This document shows positions 1-8,595 of a stretch of DNA of 64,000 bases, in pieces. Position numbers and translations under genes: made by a program. The DNA is from Bacteroidota bacterium (GTDB taxonomy: Bacteria > Bacteroidota > Bacteroidia > B-17B0 > Aurantibacillaceae): NCBI GenBank assembly GCA_029237825.1, contig JAQZBQ010000001.1, positions 62,001-126,000 of the forward strand. Reading direction: 5' to 3'. Below the pieces are notes generated by a model. The model searched no databases, had not been told where the DNA came from, and saw only the letters and a program-made list of their open reading frames with translations. The first letter of the stretch is position 1. Each line of letters begins with the position of its first letter.

Positions 1-2016
1 CAACGTGCCCTCATCAATTTTAGGATCTGCCAGTAATTCTTCGAACAACTGCGTCGCTTTTTCAAAATTTTCACTTAGCCCTGTTAAACTCACCCAGGTT
101 TGATTATCGGAATTAAACACATTAAACGCACATCCCAGTTTATAGAATTCTTGCTGTACTTCCGCAGGCGTCATTTTACTTGTTCCCAGGTAAGAAATAT
201 AATCAATTGCAACCGGCAGCAACTTATCGTTGTTTGATCCCATGTCAAACGCGTAATACAAATCAAATAACTGGTTCTCCGTATTCTGGCTGTACAACAA
301 TGGAATATTTCCATTCAACGTTGACTTCATCACATCTTTCTCATAGTCGATGAATTTAGGCTGCATTTCGGCCGTTTTGCTGTTCAGGATATTTTTTACA
401 AAAGGCGACTGGTCGTCACGGTTCACCTCAACCGGTGTGATCTGTGGCTTTTCCACTTTCTGAATATTTTTATCTTCACCTACCCGCTTATAAACCACCA
501 CATAATTCTGGTCGTTGTAATGTGTCTTAGCAAAATCAATCACTTCCTGCTTAGTGATTTTCGAAAGACGTTCAACCATATTCACAGCCTGTTGCCATTT
601 GGTATCGTATACAAATGCTTCCACGAAAGCCATGGCACGTGACTGATTGTTTTCCAGTTCCTTTGTTTTCTGTAATTTCAAATCTGTAATCACTGCACTC
701 ATTAACCAGTCCGGGAATTCTCCTTTTTTAAGCAATTCTAATTGATCCAGTAATAATTTTTCTACTTCTTCCAAAGTTTGTCCCTCTTTAGGTTCAGCAA
801 ATAAGATGTGTGTAGAATAATCTTTTAACACGTAAGCAAACCCACCACTGTTCAATACTTTTTGTTGTTGATTTAAATTGAGATCCAATAAACCGGCGCG
901 TCCATTTACCAGCAATAAATTAATCAGACTAATCATATCCGCGTCTTTCGTACCTGTTCCATCAAAACGCCAGGCCATTGCCAGGTTCGCGGCATCCGGC
1001 CCAATGATCTCTTTGGCAATTTTTTGAGTGATCGGCGCTTCTTTCTCAAATTTATAAGGGGTAACAGGTTTTGATGGCATAGATCCAAAATATTTTTGAA
1101 TCAGTTTTATGGTTTCATCCGGGTCGAAATCTCCACTTAAGCAAATGGCCATGTTGTTTGGAACATAATTCGCGTTAAAATATTTCATGATTTCTTTCAT
1201 GGAAGGATTCTTCAGGTGATCAATGGTTCCGATAGTAGTTTGCGTTCCGTAAGTATGGTTGGTAAAAAGTCCGGCAAAAACCGCTTCCCATAATTTACTG
1301 TTGTCATTATCTAATCCCCTGTTCTTCTCCTCATAAACTGCCTCTAACTCTGTATGAAATAATCTCAATACCGGTTTGCGGTAACGCTCAGCCTCAACTT
1401 TTAACCAATTTTCTATTTGATTAGAAGGAATATCATTCACATATACCGTTTGATCAAAGGAAGTAAACGCATTGGTTCCCTGACCTCCAATTCCCGCCAT
1501 CATTTTATCATATTCATTGGCAATCGCGTATTTCGCAGCTACACCTGAAATACTGTCGATCTGATGGTATATTTTTTTTCGCTGAGCATCATCTTTTGTT
1601 TGACGATACGTTTCGTATAGGTTTTCAATCTTGGCTATTTCAACCGATTCCTTCGCAAAATCTTTTGTTCCAAATTTATCGGTCCCTTTAAAAACCATGT
1701 GCTCAAGATAATGCGCTAAGCCAGTTGCGGTTGCAGGATCATTCTTACTACCGGCTTTTACGGCTACATAAGTTTGAACACGTGGTGCATTTTTATAGAC
1801 ACTCATGTACACTTTCAAGCCGTTTTTCAACGTATAAATCCGTGCTTTAAACGGATCATTTAAAGCGTATTCAAAATTAAGAGACGGAACTTTTGAGCCA
1901 TCCTTTAATGTGCTTTTAGGTGGTACGGGCTTAGAGTTTGCCGGTTTGGTTTGGGCAGATACATTAAAAACTGTAAAAGCCAGAGCCAAAGGTAAAAGAG
2001 ACTTGAATTGAATCAT
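1..2016 (-). CDS. M16 family zinc metallopeptidase (pitrilysin-like), C-terminus beyond the window
   Basis: The frame is open from the ATG at 2016 to the first base of the window, giving 672 residues of an incomplete protein. A signal peptide ending NVSAQ precedes the first M16 domain. The inverted zinc motif HYLEH is at residues 102-106, where H102 and H106 would bind zinc and E105 would be the catalytic base. A downstream acidic stretch (LEAVYEEKNR) fits the third ligand region. The second, inactive-type M16 half follows, so the full protein is probably near 690 residues or longer. M16 enzymes of this type in Bacteroidota are periplasmic or envelope-bound and degrade peptides. The family is well supported; the substrate is unknown. 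Confidence 0.88.
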   Translation of the reverse strand, partial: MIQFKSLLPLALAFTVFNVSAQTKPANSKPVPPKSTLKDGSKVPSLNFEYALNDPFKARIYTLKNGLKVYMSVYKNAPRVQTYVAVKAGSKNDPATATGLAHYLEHMVFKGTDKFGTKDFAKESVEIAKIENLYETYRQTKDDAQRKKIYHQIDSISGVAAKYAIANEYDKMMAGIGGQGTNAFTSFDQTVYVNDIPSNQIENWLKVEAERYRKPVLRLFHTELEAVYEEKNRGLDNDNSKLWEAVFAGLFTNHTYGTQTTIGTIDHLKNPSMKEIMKYFNANYVPNNMAICLSGDFDPDETIKLIQKYFGSMPSKPVTPYKFEKEAPITQKIAKEIIGPDAANLAMAWRFDGTGTKDADMISLINLLLVNGRAGLLDLNLNQQQKVLNSGGFAYVLKDYSTHILFAEPKEGQTLEEVEKLLLDQLELLKKGEFPDWLMSAVITDLKLQKTKELENNQSRAMAFVEAFVYDTKWQQAVNMVERLSKITKQEVIDFAKTHYNDQNYVVVYKRVGEDKNIQKVEKPQITPVEVNRDDQSPFVKNILNSKTAEMQPKFIDYEKDVMKSTLNGNIPLLYSQNTENQLFDLYYAFDMGSNNDKLLPVAIDYISYLGTSKMTPAEVQQEFYKLGCAFNVFNSDNQTWVSLTGLSENFEKATQLFEELLADPKIDEGTL

Positions 2017-2079
2017 GATATAAGTATTATGTAACGAATGTACTAAAAATAGCGCTTAGCAGTTTAACCGCTTATCAAT

Positions 2080-2108
2080 AAAAAAAGCATTACCAGTGGC
2101 AATGCTTT
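2080..2108 (-). terminator. Rho-independent terminator after the 2127-4643 receptor gene
   Basis: An inverted repeat (arms 84-95 and 97-108 of the 2000 block, one G-U type mismatch) is followed on the minus strand by a run of T. It lies 19 bases after the receptor stop codon. Confidence 0.7.
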
Positions 2109-2126
2109 GATAAAATAAGAAACCTG

Positions 2127-4643
2127 TTATTTGAAATCGAGTCCGTCCTGGTTGCCCTCCTGGCCACCCATTCCTTTCATTTGTTTGCCCTTCTTAAAGA
2201 TAGAAGCATCCATTTTTCCGAACAGGTAAGTCACCGTTAACCGTACATAGCGTGATTCACGGCGACGGGAAAGATCCTGAATGTAATAAGGAGTTTCATA
2301 ATGTGTTCCCATCCTGCGACTGTTAAATACATCGCTCAGTGTGGCATTAAAAATCCACTTTGTGCCAATCATTTTATTTAAAGAAATATCCATTGAATAT
2401 ATTTCGTTTGCCACTCCTAACAATAATATTTTGGGAGATTCATAATTGCCATTTACCTGCAAAGTAAATCCTTTAGGCAATTTATACGAAAGGGTAGTTT
2501 TCGCATTCCAGGCATATCCTTCTGCTTTCACTTCCGGCTCAGTTGGCACTACTTTTCCACGGATAAAAATATAATATGCATTTGCATTGATAGTCCAATC
2601 GAGCTTTTTGAAGAATGTCCATTTGAACGTATTTTCTAAACCATAACGAATGGCATTGTCGCCATTGATGGTTGTATTCACTAGTACGTTTGTTTTGGCC
2701 GGATCCGGATCAGGGTAAGCGACGTCGGTAATGGGTTGTTCTTCATAACGGAAATAACCAGAAGCCAGGTAACTACCTTTTGAGAAAATCTTGTTATAGT
2801 TCAACTCAGAAATATTTTTAAACTCCGGTTTTAATTGAGGATTCCCAATTCGGTAATTTTGTTTATCAGCAAACATGACAAAAGGCATCAACTGAAAGAA
2901 ATTTGGGCGTTGAATTTTTCTACTAAAATTTAATTGCACTTCATTATTTCCTTTCAATTTTTTTGAAAAATAAATGCCCGGGAATAGTGATTTCAAAATA
3001 TCATCCGATGTAGACGGATAGTTGTAGGAAAACTTCTGGTTTTTGTCGGTAATATTTCCGGCGTAATACGACTGCTCAAACCGTAAACCCGCCTGATAGC
3101 CAATACCCCAGAACAGTTTATCGTTATAGTTTACATAGGCAGCATTCACCATGTCATCAATCACATAACGGTTACTCATGATGGTGTCCTTTTCATAGCT
3201 ATTCTCATTTCCCGTTGCACGGGAAGTTTCATTGGAACTAATCGAATTTTTATAAAACGCTTTAATACCTGCTTCAAATTTCCTGGTATCTGATAGTGGG
3301 TTTACAAAATCCAACTGGAAAACATATTGGTTAGCATTGGTTGACCCTTTATTTTTTTGATAGGAATTTGGAAGATCGATTGTATCTGGATCAAAATTCG
3401 TTGTAGTAGTAAACAGATACCCGTTTTTTGAGGTGGTATAATTATAATTCGCATCCATGGAAATTTCCTTACCAACTTTTGGAAACGTTTTTTTATACAG
3501 CAATTGCCCATTGTAATTCTGGAAAGCTGCTTTTTGGTTATTTACCTGATCTCCAAACAAACGGCGGCTCGCCTCACTGTCTAAAATCTCATACTTTTGG
3601 TTATCAACCGTTTTAAACTCTCCTCCCATAACCATTCCGTTTAATGTAATGGTATTCCGGTTATCAATATTATAATCGATTCCAAAACGCCCGAAGTTAA
3701 AAATGTTCATCATCCGGGCAACATTTTCCTGATTGAAATACCCTATGGTTCTTCCGCTGTCTAATTGTGTTCTCCTTGTAAAACCGGTTGTTGAATTTAT
3801 CCCCTGGTTATAAGAATACATGAGTGATGTGTTCCACTTTCCTTGTTTTACATTGATGTTAGCCATGCCTCCATATCGGTCGCCTGTTCCCACATAAGCC
3901 ATTACCATTCCGTTATATCCAGGCTTATTATTCCGTTTCATTACCACATTTAATATCCCACCTGTTGCACTGGCATCATATTTTACAGATGGATTTGTAA
4001 TGATTTCTACGCGCTCAATTTGATCTGCCGGGATTTGCTGTAAAGTAAGGGTAGTTGGCCTCCCATCAACAAATATCATAGGCGATTGATTTCTCAACTG
4101 TACATTACCATCAGCATCCACTGTCAAACCAGGAATATTTTTCATAACATCAACACCGGTACCTCCCTTTACAGACAAATCCTTGTCTACATTGTAAGTG
4201 CGTTTGTCAATGGACAAAACCACCGCGCTCTTTTCGGCTACCACATCCACTTCATTCAACATTTTATCGTCCACAGCTAATTTGATATCTCCCAAATCCT
4301 GATCGACTTTATCAGGCGGAACAATGAACACTTTCTGGAGGTAATCTTTATAACCGATAAATTTTATTTTTACCCTTACCTGCCCAAAAGAAGGCAATCC
4401 ATCAACCGCAAAATCGCCGTTTTCCTTCACAAGGGAACCACCCAATAAACTGTCTTTGCTAAACCAAAGCACCTGAACAGATGCATATTCTACGGGCTTG
4501 CCGGTATTGGCATCCAGGACTTTTCCGTACACCCTTCCCAGTTTTGGATCCTTCATGTTCTTCATATTTCCCATGCCTCCAGGCATTTGAGAAAAAATAA
4601 CAAAGTTTGAAAAAAGGGCAAGGACAAGTAGGAATTTTCTCAT
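2127..4643 (-). CDS. TonB-dependent receptor-like outer-membrane beta-barrel protein
   Basis: 838 residues. A signal peptide (about 1-19, ending FVIFSQ) is followed by a carboxypeptidase-regulatory-like domain (about 36-125), a plug domain (about 130-240, with IPGLTVDADGNV and VDGRPTTL), and a long beta-barrel of the OMP_b-brl_3 type to the C-terminus. This class sits in the outer membrane and is presumed to take up large or bound substrates using TonB energy; no substrate can be read from the sequence. Both ends of the mature chain are unusually rich in Met and Gly (QMPGGMGNMKNMKDP near the N-terminus, KQMKGMGGQEG near the C-terminus). It is separated by 112 bases from the upstream small gene and ends at a clear terminator. 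Confidence 0.88.
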   Translation of the reverse strand: MRKFLLVLALFSNFVIFSQMPGGMGNMKNMKDPKLGRVYGKVLDANTGKPVEYASVQVLWFSKDSLLGGSLVKENGDFAVDGLPSFGQVRVKIKFIGYKDYLQKVFIVPPDKVDQDLGDIKLAVDDKMLNEVDVVAEKSAVVLSIDKRTYNVDKDLSVKGGTGVDVMKNIPGLTVDADGNVQLRNQSPMIFVDGRPTTLTLQQIPADQIERVEIITNPSVKYDASATGGILNVVMKRNNKPGYNGMVMAYVGTGDRYGGMANINVKQGKWNTSLMYSYNQGINSTTGFTRRTQLDSGRTIGYFNQENVARMMNIFNFGRFGIDYNIDNRNTITLNGMVMGGEFKTVDNQKYEILDSEASRRLFGDQVNNQKAAFQNYNGQLLYKKTFPKVGKEISMDANYNYTTSKNGYLFTTTTNFDPDTIDLPNSYQKNKGSTNANQYVFQLDFVNPLSDTRKFEAGIKAFYKNSISSNETSRATGNENSYEKDTIMSNRYVIDDMVNAAYVNYNDKLFWGIGYQAGLRFEQSYYAGNITDKNQKFSYNYPSTSDDILKSLFPGIYFSKKLKGNNEVQLNFSRKIQRPNFFQLMPFVMFADKQNYRIGNPQLKPEFKNISELNYNKIFSKGSYLASGYFRYEEQPITDVAYPDPDPAKTNVLVNTTINGDNAIRYGLENTFKWTFFKKLDWTINANAYYIFIRGKVVPTEPEVKAEGYAWNAKTTLSYKLPKGFTLQVNGNYESPKILLLGVANEIYSMDISLNKMIGTKWIFNATLSDVFNSRRMGTHYETPYYIQDLSRRRESRYVRLTVTYLFGKMDASIFKKGKQMKGMGGQEGNQDGLDFK

Positions 4644-4755
4644 AATAGAATCTAAAAAAAAGGCAAATGTATAAACAATCAGCGCTTAGCCCTAACAATT
4701 TATTTAAACGGTCGTTAAGCGTGTCAGATTGTAGCCTCGAAAAGGAAGATCCTGT

Positions 4756-5001
4756 TTATTCCGGTTTTTTAGCGCTTTTCATAGGTTCAGCTTTTTTCTT
4801 CTGTTCAGAAGAGTCAGCCGGCTTTGCTGTTTTTGCTGAAGCTGACTTCTTCGGATTGGATTTCACAGATACACCCACTTCATTAATCGCCCGTTCCTGA
4901 CCGCGGCTTCGTGAAGGTTCCCCTTTCTTTTTCTCAGGAACCTGTGCCTGGATTGCCAAGCTGATGATGCTTGCTAACATTGTTAGAAATAATTTTTTCA
5001 T
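4756..5001 (-). CDS. Small secreted Lys/Ser/Pro-rich protein, function unknown
   Basis: 81 residues with a clear signal peptide (MKKLFLTMLASIISLAIQAQ). The mature part is about 60 residues, very rich in Lys, Ala, Ser, Pro and Glu, probably disordered, with repeated KK-containing blocks. It starts 6 bases after the stop of the 736-residue SPOR protein, so it is the last gene of that operon. A weaker frame on the opposite strand has no signal peptide and was rejected. The charge and position suggest an envelope accessory, perhaps binding an anionic polymer, but that is inference only. Confidence 0.65.
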   Translation of the reverse strand: MKKLFLTMLASIISLAIQAQVPEKKKGEPSRSRGQERAINEVGVSVKSNPKKSASAKTAKPADSSEQKKKAEPMKSAKKPE

Positions 5002-5007
5002 ATGTTA

Positions 5008-7218
5008 CTATTTTAAAAGTTCCTGCGCTTCCTGTATTGAAATGATTTCACCTTTAAAGATGGCAATGATAAACGCCTCTGCGAATCCTTTATCCACCAA
5101 TTGCTGCCTGTATTGCTCAGCCTTTCCATAATCACTGAAATTCCCTGCCGTGTACCTTATCATTCCTGTGCCTGTTCCTTGTTTCTCCAGTCCATCAATT
5201 TCCTTAGCCTTTTCTTCCATGTCATTGGAACCCGCCTTTCTCAGAGCACCTAATTGAATTTTAAAACTTACAAGGGATTTATCTACCGAGCTAAATGACT
5301 CGATCTTATTGATGTCTTCCTTTTCCGTTGTTTCCATGGTTGCTTTTGTAGCGCTCATTGGAATCCGTTTGCCGTCTTTATAAGCAGTTATAAACGCATC
5401 ACTGTAACCGTCCATTACTAAATCGGCTTTAGCGTTGGCCGCACTTTGAATCGTTCTGAAACCTTTGGTTGCATAACGGTATAGATTATCATCTGTTTTA
5501 AGTTCCACCACAGTGCCGGCATTTTTAAAAATACCTTTTGAAATCCTGTTTTTGTAGGCACCAAGTTGCACACGGTAAACGATATCGCCTTTTGCAAATT
5601 CATTTTCATCGGAGACACCAAATTCATTCACAGTTACCGTATTTGTATTTGTTGCCGTCGATGTCCCATTGGAAACGGCATTTATTTCAATGGCTTTTTT
5701 ACTGTCACTAACCAGCTTTCCTACTTCTTCGTCTGTCAAGGTAATAAGGTCGCCATTTTTAAAGTATCCCACCTTAGCGTTCTTCTTTCCTTCTGCAATA
5801 AATTCGTCTCTGCGTTTTACGGCATTTTGTATTTCTTTATAAGTACCTGCGGTATATAAAACCGTGGAATTATCAGGTAGCACCGTGGATTTTACGTCGC
5901 CAATACTTAAGAGGTAAGCCATTTCCTCATTGGGAACCGGACCAGAATACCTTGCCAGTTCAACGGTATACACATCATCATTTTTTGCTGCTTCAGCCGC
6001 CGAACCGGAAGAATCTTTTTTCACAGCATAAATATTTTCGAGTACCTCCGTTTTAACTACAAGCCCACTGTCCATGTAAACATTATACCAGTTCTGCCAA
6101 AACTCATCTGTCAGAGCAACCCCGTGTACATTTACTTCAAAACCAGCAGGCGATTCCAATTCATCGTCTGCATGATTGGCCACACCATCTTTATCGTCAT
6201 CAAACGGGCAGCCCTCTGCATCTACTTTAACACCCTTAGGTGTTCCGTGACATTTATCGTCCCAATCTTTTATTCCGTCTTCGTCATAATCTCCATCAAC
6301 AGCCAGCCAGTCTACATTATCAAAATAATCATCCGGCAAAGTATCACCTTTCGATTTACGTTTTAAAACCAAGTCGTATTGCAAAGCAAAGGATGTATAC
6401 ACAAAATTATCCTTTTGCTTGGTACCACTGCGATTTCCTAAACTCATATTTGAGATGCCATCAATGTAATCGGTTGTGCTAAAATAATATTGAAACCCAA
6501 GTTTAAAATCAAAGCGATCCGTTATTTTCATCAAAGCACCTGCACCTATTGGGAATGCCCATGCGCGTTCCTGGTACTTGCCAAACCCATCCTTGTTCAA
6601 TTCCCGGATATCAGTTTCATACACGTAGTCGCGATTAAGATTTACGGCAAGTGAAGCGGTAGGTGCACTCTCATCTATATTTTTAATAGAACCATCACTC
6701 CAGTAATAGTAAGTATTTCCATATCTGTCCCGAAGATCTGTCTTTGATAAAAATTCAAAAGAACTCACCCCTGCAGAAATCCATGGCCTTATCCGGCTTT
6801 TTTCCGGAATGAAATTACCGAAATCATACAGTAAATTCAATCCGCCAGCGCGTATCTCAGATTGGAAATTTTCCTGGCGGTTTTCGATCCATTCGTTAGC
6901 TCCCAGTTGGCCGAATAAAATATTAAAATTTAACTGAAGTGGTTTAAATAAACGCTGTGAAATGTTCAAATCATATCCGATCCGGGCGGTCCAGGGAGCC
7001 TGGTAATGTTTGGAATATAAATCCCCATGAAACGAAAGCATCCCTGCACCCAAAGAGATTTTTGGTTTAAAGAGGTCGCCTAAAGCGGGGGGTTCGGATT
7101 GCGTGATTTTTTTTGGTGATGAGGCAATACCTGACCGATTATTAGCACTTGTATCTGTTTGTGCTTTAATTAAAGAACAAAATAAGATAACAGATATGCA
7201 AAATAATCTTTTGAGCAT
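5008..7218 (-). CDS. Outer-membrane barrel protein with TSP3 repeats and three SPOR-like modules
   Basis: The longest frame starts at a TTG (7236); the ATG at 7218 gives a good signal peptide (MLKRLFCISVILFCSLIKAQ) and is preferred, giving 736 residues. Order: beta-strand-rich OmpA-like barrel (about 40-280); TSP3-type calcium repeats (about 300-345, DYDEDGIKDWDDKC); then three SPOR-like modules at about 416-506, 545-622 and 650-736, each opening with a strand such as YRVQLGAYKN or FKIQLGALRK and containing a GF/GY-x-x-A-F-I pattern. SPOR domains bind glycan strands of peptidoglycan, so the protein could tie the outer membrane to the wall. The N-terminal half is paralogous to the 424-residue protein two genes upstream. 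It lies 30 bases after its upstream neighbour. Confidence 0.8.
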   Translation of the reverse strand: MLKRLFCISVILFCSLIKAQTDTSANNRSGIASSPKKITQSEPPALGDLFKPKISLGAGMLSFHGDLYSKHYQAPWTARIGYDLNISQRLFKPLQLNFNILFGQLGANEWIENRQENFQSEIRAGGLNLLYDFGNFIPEKSRIRPWISAGVSSFEFLSKTDLRDRYGNTYYYWSDGSIKNIDESAPTASLAVNLNRDYVYETDIRELNKDGFGKYQERAWAFPIGAGALMKITDRFDFKLGFQYYFSTTDYIDGISNMSLGNRSGTKQKDNFVYTSFALQYDLVLKRKSKGDTLPDDYFDNVDWLAVDGDYDEDGIKDWDDKCHGTPKGVKVDAEGCPFDDDKDGVANHADDELESPAGFEVNVHGVALTDEFWQNWYNVYMDSGLVVKTEVLENIYAVKKDSSGSAAEAAKNDDVYTVELARYSGPVPNEEMAYLLSIGDVKSTVLPDNSTVLYTAGTYKEIQNAVKRRDEFIAEGKKNAKVGYFKNGDLITLTDEEVGKLVSDSKKAIEINAVSNGTSTATNTNTVTVNEFGVSDENEFAKGDIVYRVQLGAYKNRISKGIFKNAGTVVELKTDDNLYRYATKGFRTIQSAANAKADLVMDGYSDAFITAYKDGKRIPMSATKATMETTEKEDINKIESFSSVDKSLVSFKIQLGALRKAGSNDMEEKAKEIDGLEKQGTGTGMIRYTAGNFSDYGKAEQYRQQLVDKGFAEAFIIAIFKGEIISIQEAQELLK

Positions 7219-7248
7219 CTTAGTGAACGTAAACAAAATTTAGAATGG

Positions 7249-8586
7249 TTATTTAAACCATTTTTGACTGGTGATCATTAACGCTTCCTGAACCGTTATC
7301 CGTTTTGCACCGTTATATGCTACCACAAAAGCACTGCTGCATCCTTTTTGCTTAACAGTTTCACGGTGTGTTCTGGCTTGTTTGTATTGTTCGAAACTCC
7401 CTACCATAAATTTATTGAATCCTTCTGCCATCTCACTTTTTATGTCTTCGGATATATTGAATTTTTTAGCCAGTACATCGGATTGAATTGCATTTCTAAA
7501 TGCTCCTACCTGAACCTGGTACTTGACATTTCCCTCTTTTCGGGCGACTGATTCTTTTGGTTCTGAAATATTTGATTTTACAGGTTCTGTGTTCGTGTTC
7601 TCTGTTTTTGCAGTCTCATTTACAGTTATATTTGAAACCGGTGTTTCATCGTTTGTAGCATTCGTTTCCTGGCGCGCAACAGCATTTGACTGTCCGCCAA
7701 TTTTATCCGGCGTTAACTTCACTTTTTTACTTTGGTCATTTTCAAGGTAAGAGAATTCACCGTTCTCCAGTTTTGCTTCTGTACCAGTCCCGTTACTATT
7801 TTCTAAAATATAGGAAACAACCAATTCTTCATCAGGTGGTAAAGACACCCAAACAAACTTGATTTTCCCGTCAGACACAGAAAAGGAGCTGGAATGGGTC
7901 TTGCCCGCTTTTGCAGTGTAACCTGCTGGTAAGGCTTCCTGAAATTTAGCAAATCCTTTAATTCCACCTTTTTTTATCTTAACCTCCACGTTGATTTCAT
8001 TAGAAGTTGAGCCGGCAGAAATCGTCCGTGAACCTGTAATATCGGAATTAGGTTCAGATGGGTTTTCAAAAGAGGTAGTTGAGCCTGAATTTGAAGGAAC
8101 AGGCGTTGTTTCGGAAACCGGGGGCTGTTCCGTAGCAGCTGGCGTCGAAGCAACAGCGTCGCCAACTGTGATTTCGGCAGGTGTCATTTCAACCACTTCT
8201 TTATTGTTATTATTAACGTAAGAAAATTTTGATGTAATTGATTTTACGCCAGCTGCGGATGCGTCGGCATTAAATGCAAATTTAACTGTAAACTCCGGAT
8301 CGGATGGTGTGGATGTCCAGATAATTTTAGCAATGGTACCTGCAAACGAGAAATTACCACCTTTACTTTCCACTTCTTTAACGGTGAAACCCTGCGGAAC
8401 TTCCACCTGAAGCTTTGCAAACCCTCCTATATTTCCTTTATTTACCTTTATCTCAGCCGTGAATTCCGTTCCTACCGGTGTACTCTTTGGAAAGTTGCCA
8501 GTTAACGTTACCGGTGTGTCGCCAAAAAAAAAGCTGAATAAAAATACCGATACCGTATTAAAGAAAATAATGAATGGTTTTATCAT
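7249..8586 (-). CDS. Exported protein with two Ig-like repeats and a C-terminal SPOR-like domain
   Basis: 445 residues. The hydrophobic N-terminus looks like a signal peptide. Two homologous beta domains, about 28-140 and 182-298, share the pattern (K)KG-x-I-x-GFAK-x-Q followed by P-x-G-(F/Y)-T and end in a F-S-Y-x-x-N segment; they resemble Ig-like or cohesin-like adhesion domains. A Ser/Thr/Pro/Asn-rich linker (about 300-350) leads to a SPOR-like module (352-445, YQVQVGAF) like those of the downstream gene. It starts 9 bases after the stop of the 424-residue gene and lies in the same operon. Likely periplasmic or outer-membrane attached; the function is unknown. Confidence 0.75.
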   Translation of the reverse strand: MIKPFIIFFNTVSVFLFSFFFGDTPVTLTGNFPKSTPVGTEFTAEIKVNKGNIGGFAKLQVEVPQGFTVKEVESKGGNFSFAGTIAKIIWTSTPSDPEFTVKFAFNADASAAGVKSITSKFSYVNNNNKEVVEMTPAEITVGDAVASTPAATEQPPVSETTPVPSNSGSTTSFENPSEPNSDITGSRTISAGSTSNEINVEVKIKKGGIKGFAKFQEALPAGYTAKAGKTHSSSFSVSDGKIKFVWVSLPPDEELVVSYILENSNGTGTEAKLENGEFSYLENDQSKKVKLTPDKIGGQSNAVARQETNATNDETPVSNITVNETAKTENTNTEPVKSNISEPKESVARKEGNVKYQVQVGAFRNAIQSDVLAKKFNISEDIKSEMAEGFNKFMVGSFEQYKQARTHRETVKQKGCSSAFVVAYNGAKRITVQEALMITSQKWFK

Positions 8587-8595
8587 AGGTTTACG

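Noticed and set aside
4667-4900. A plus-strand frame opposite the small secreted protein
   Set aside because: No signal peptide or motif; the minus-strand frame has a textbook signal peptide and operon spacing.
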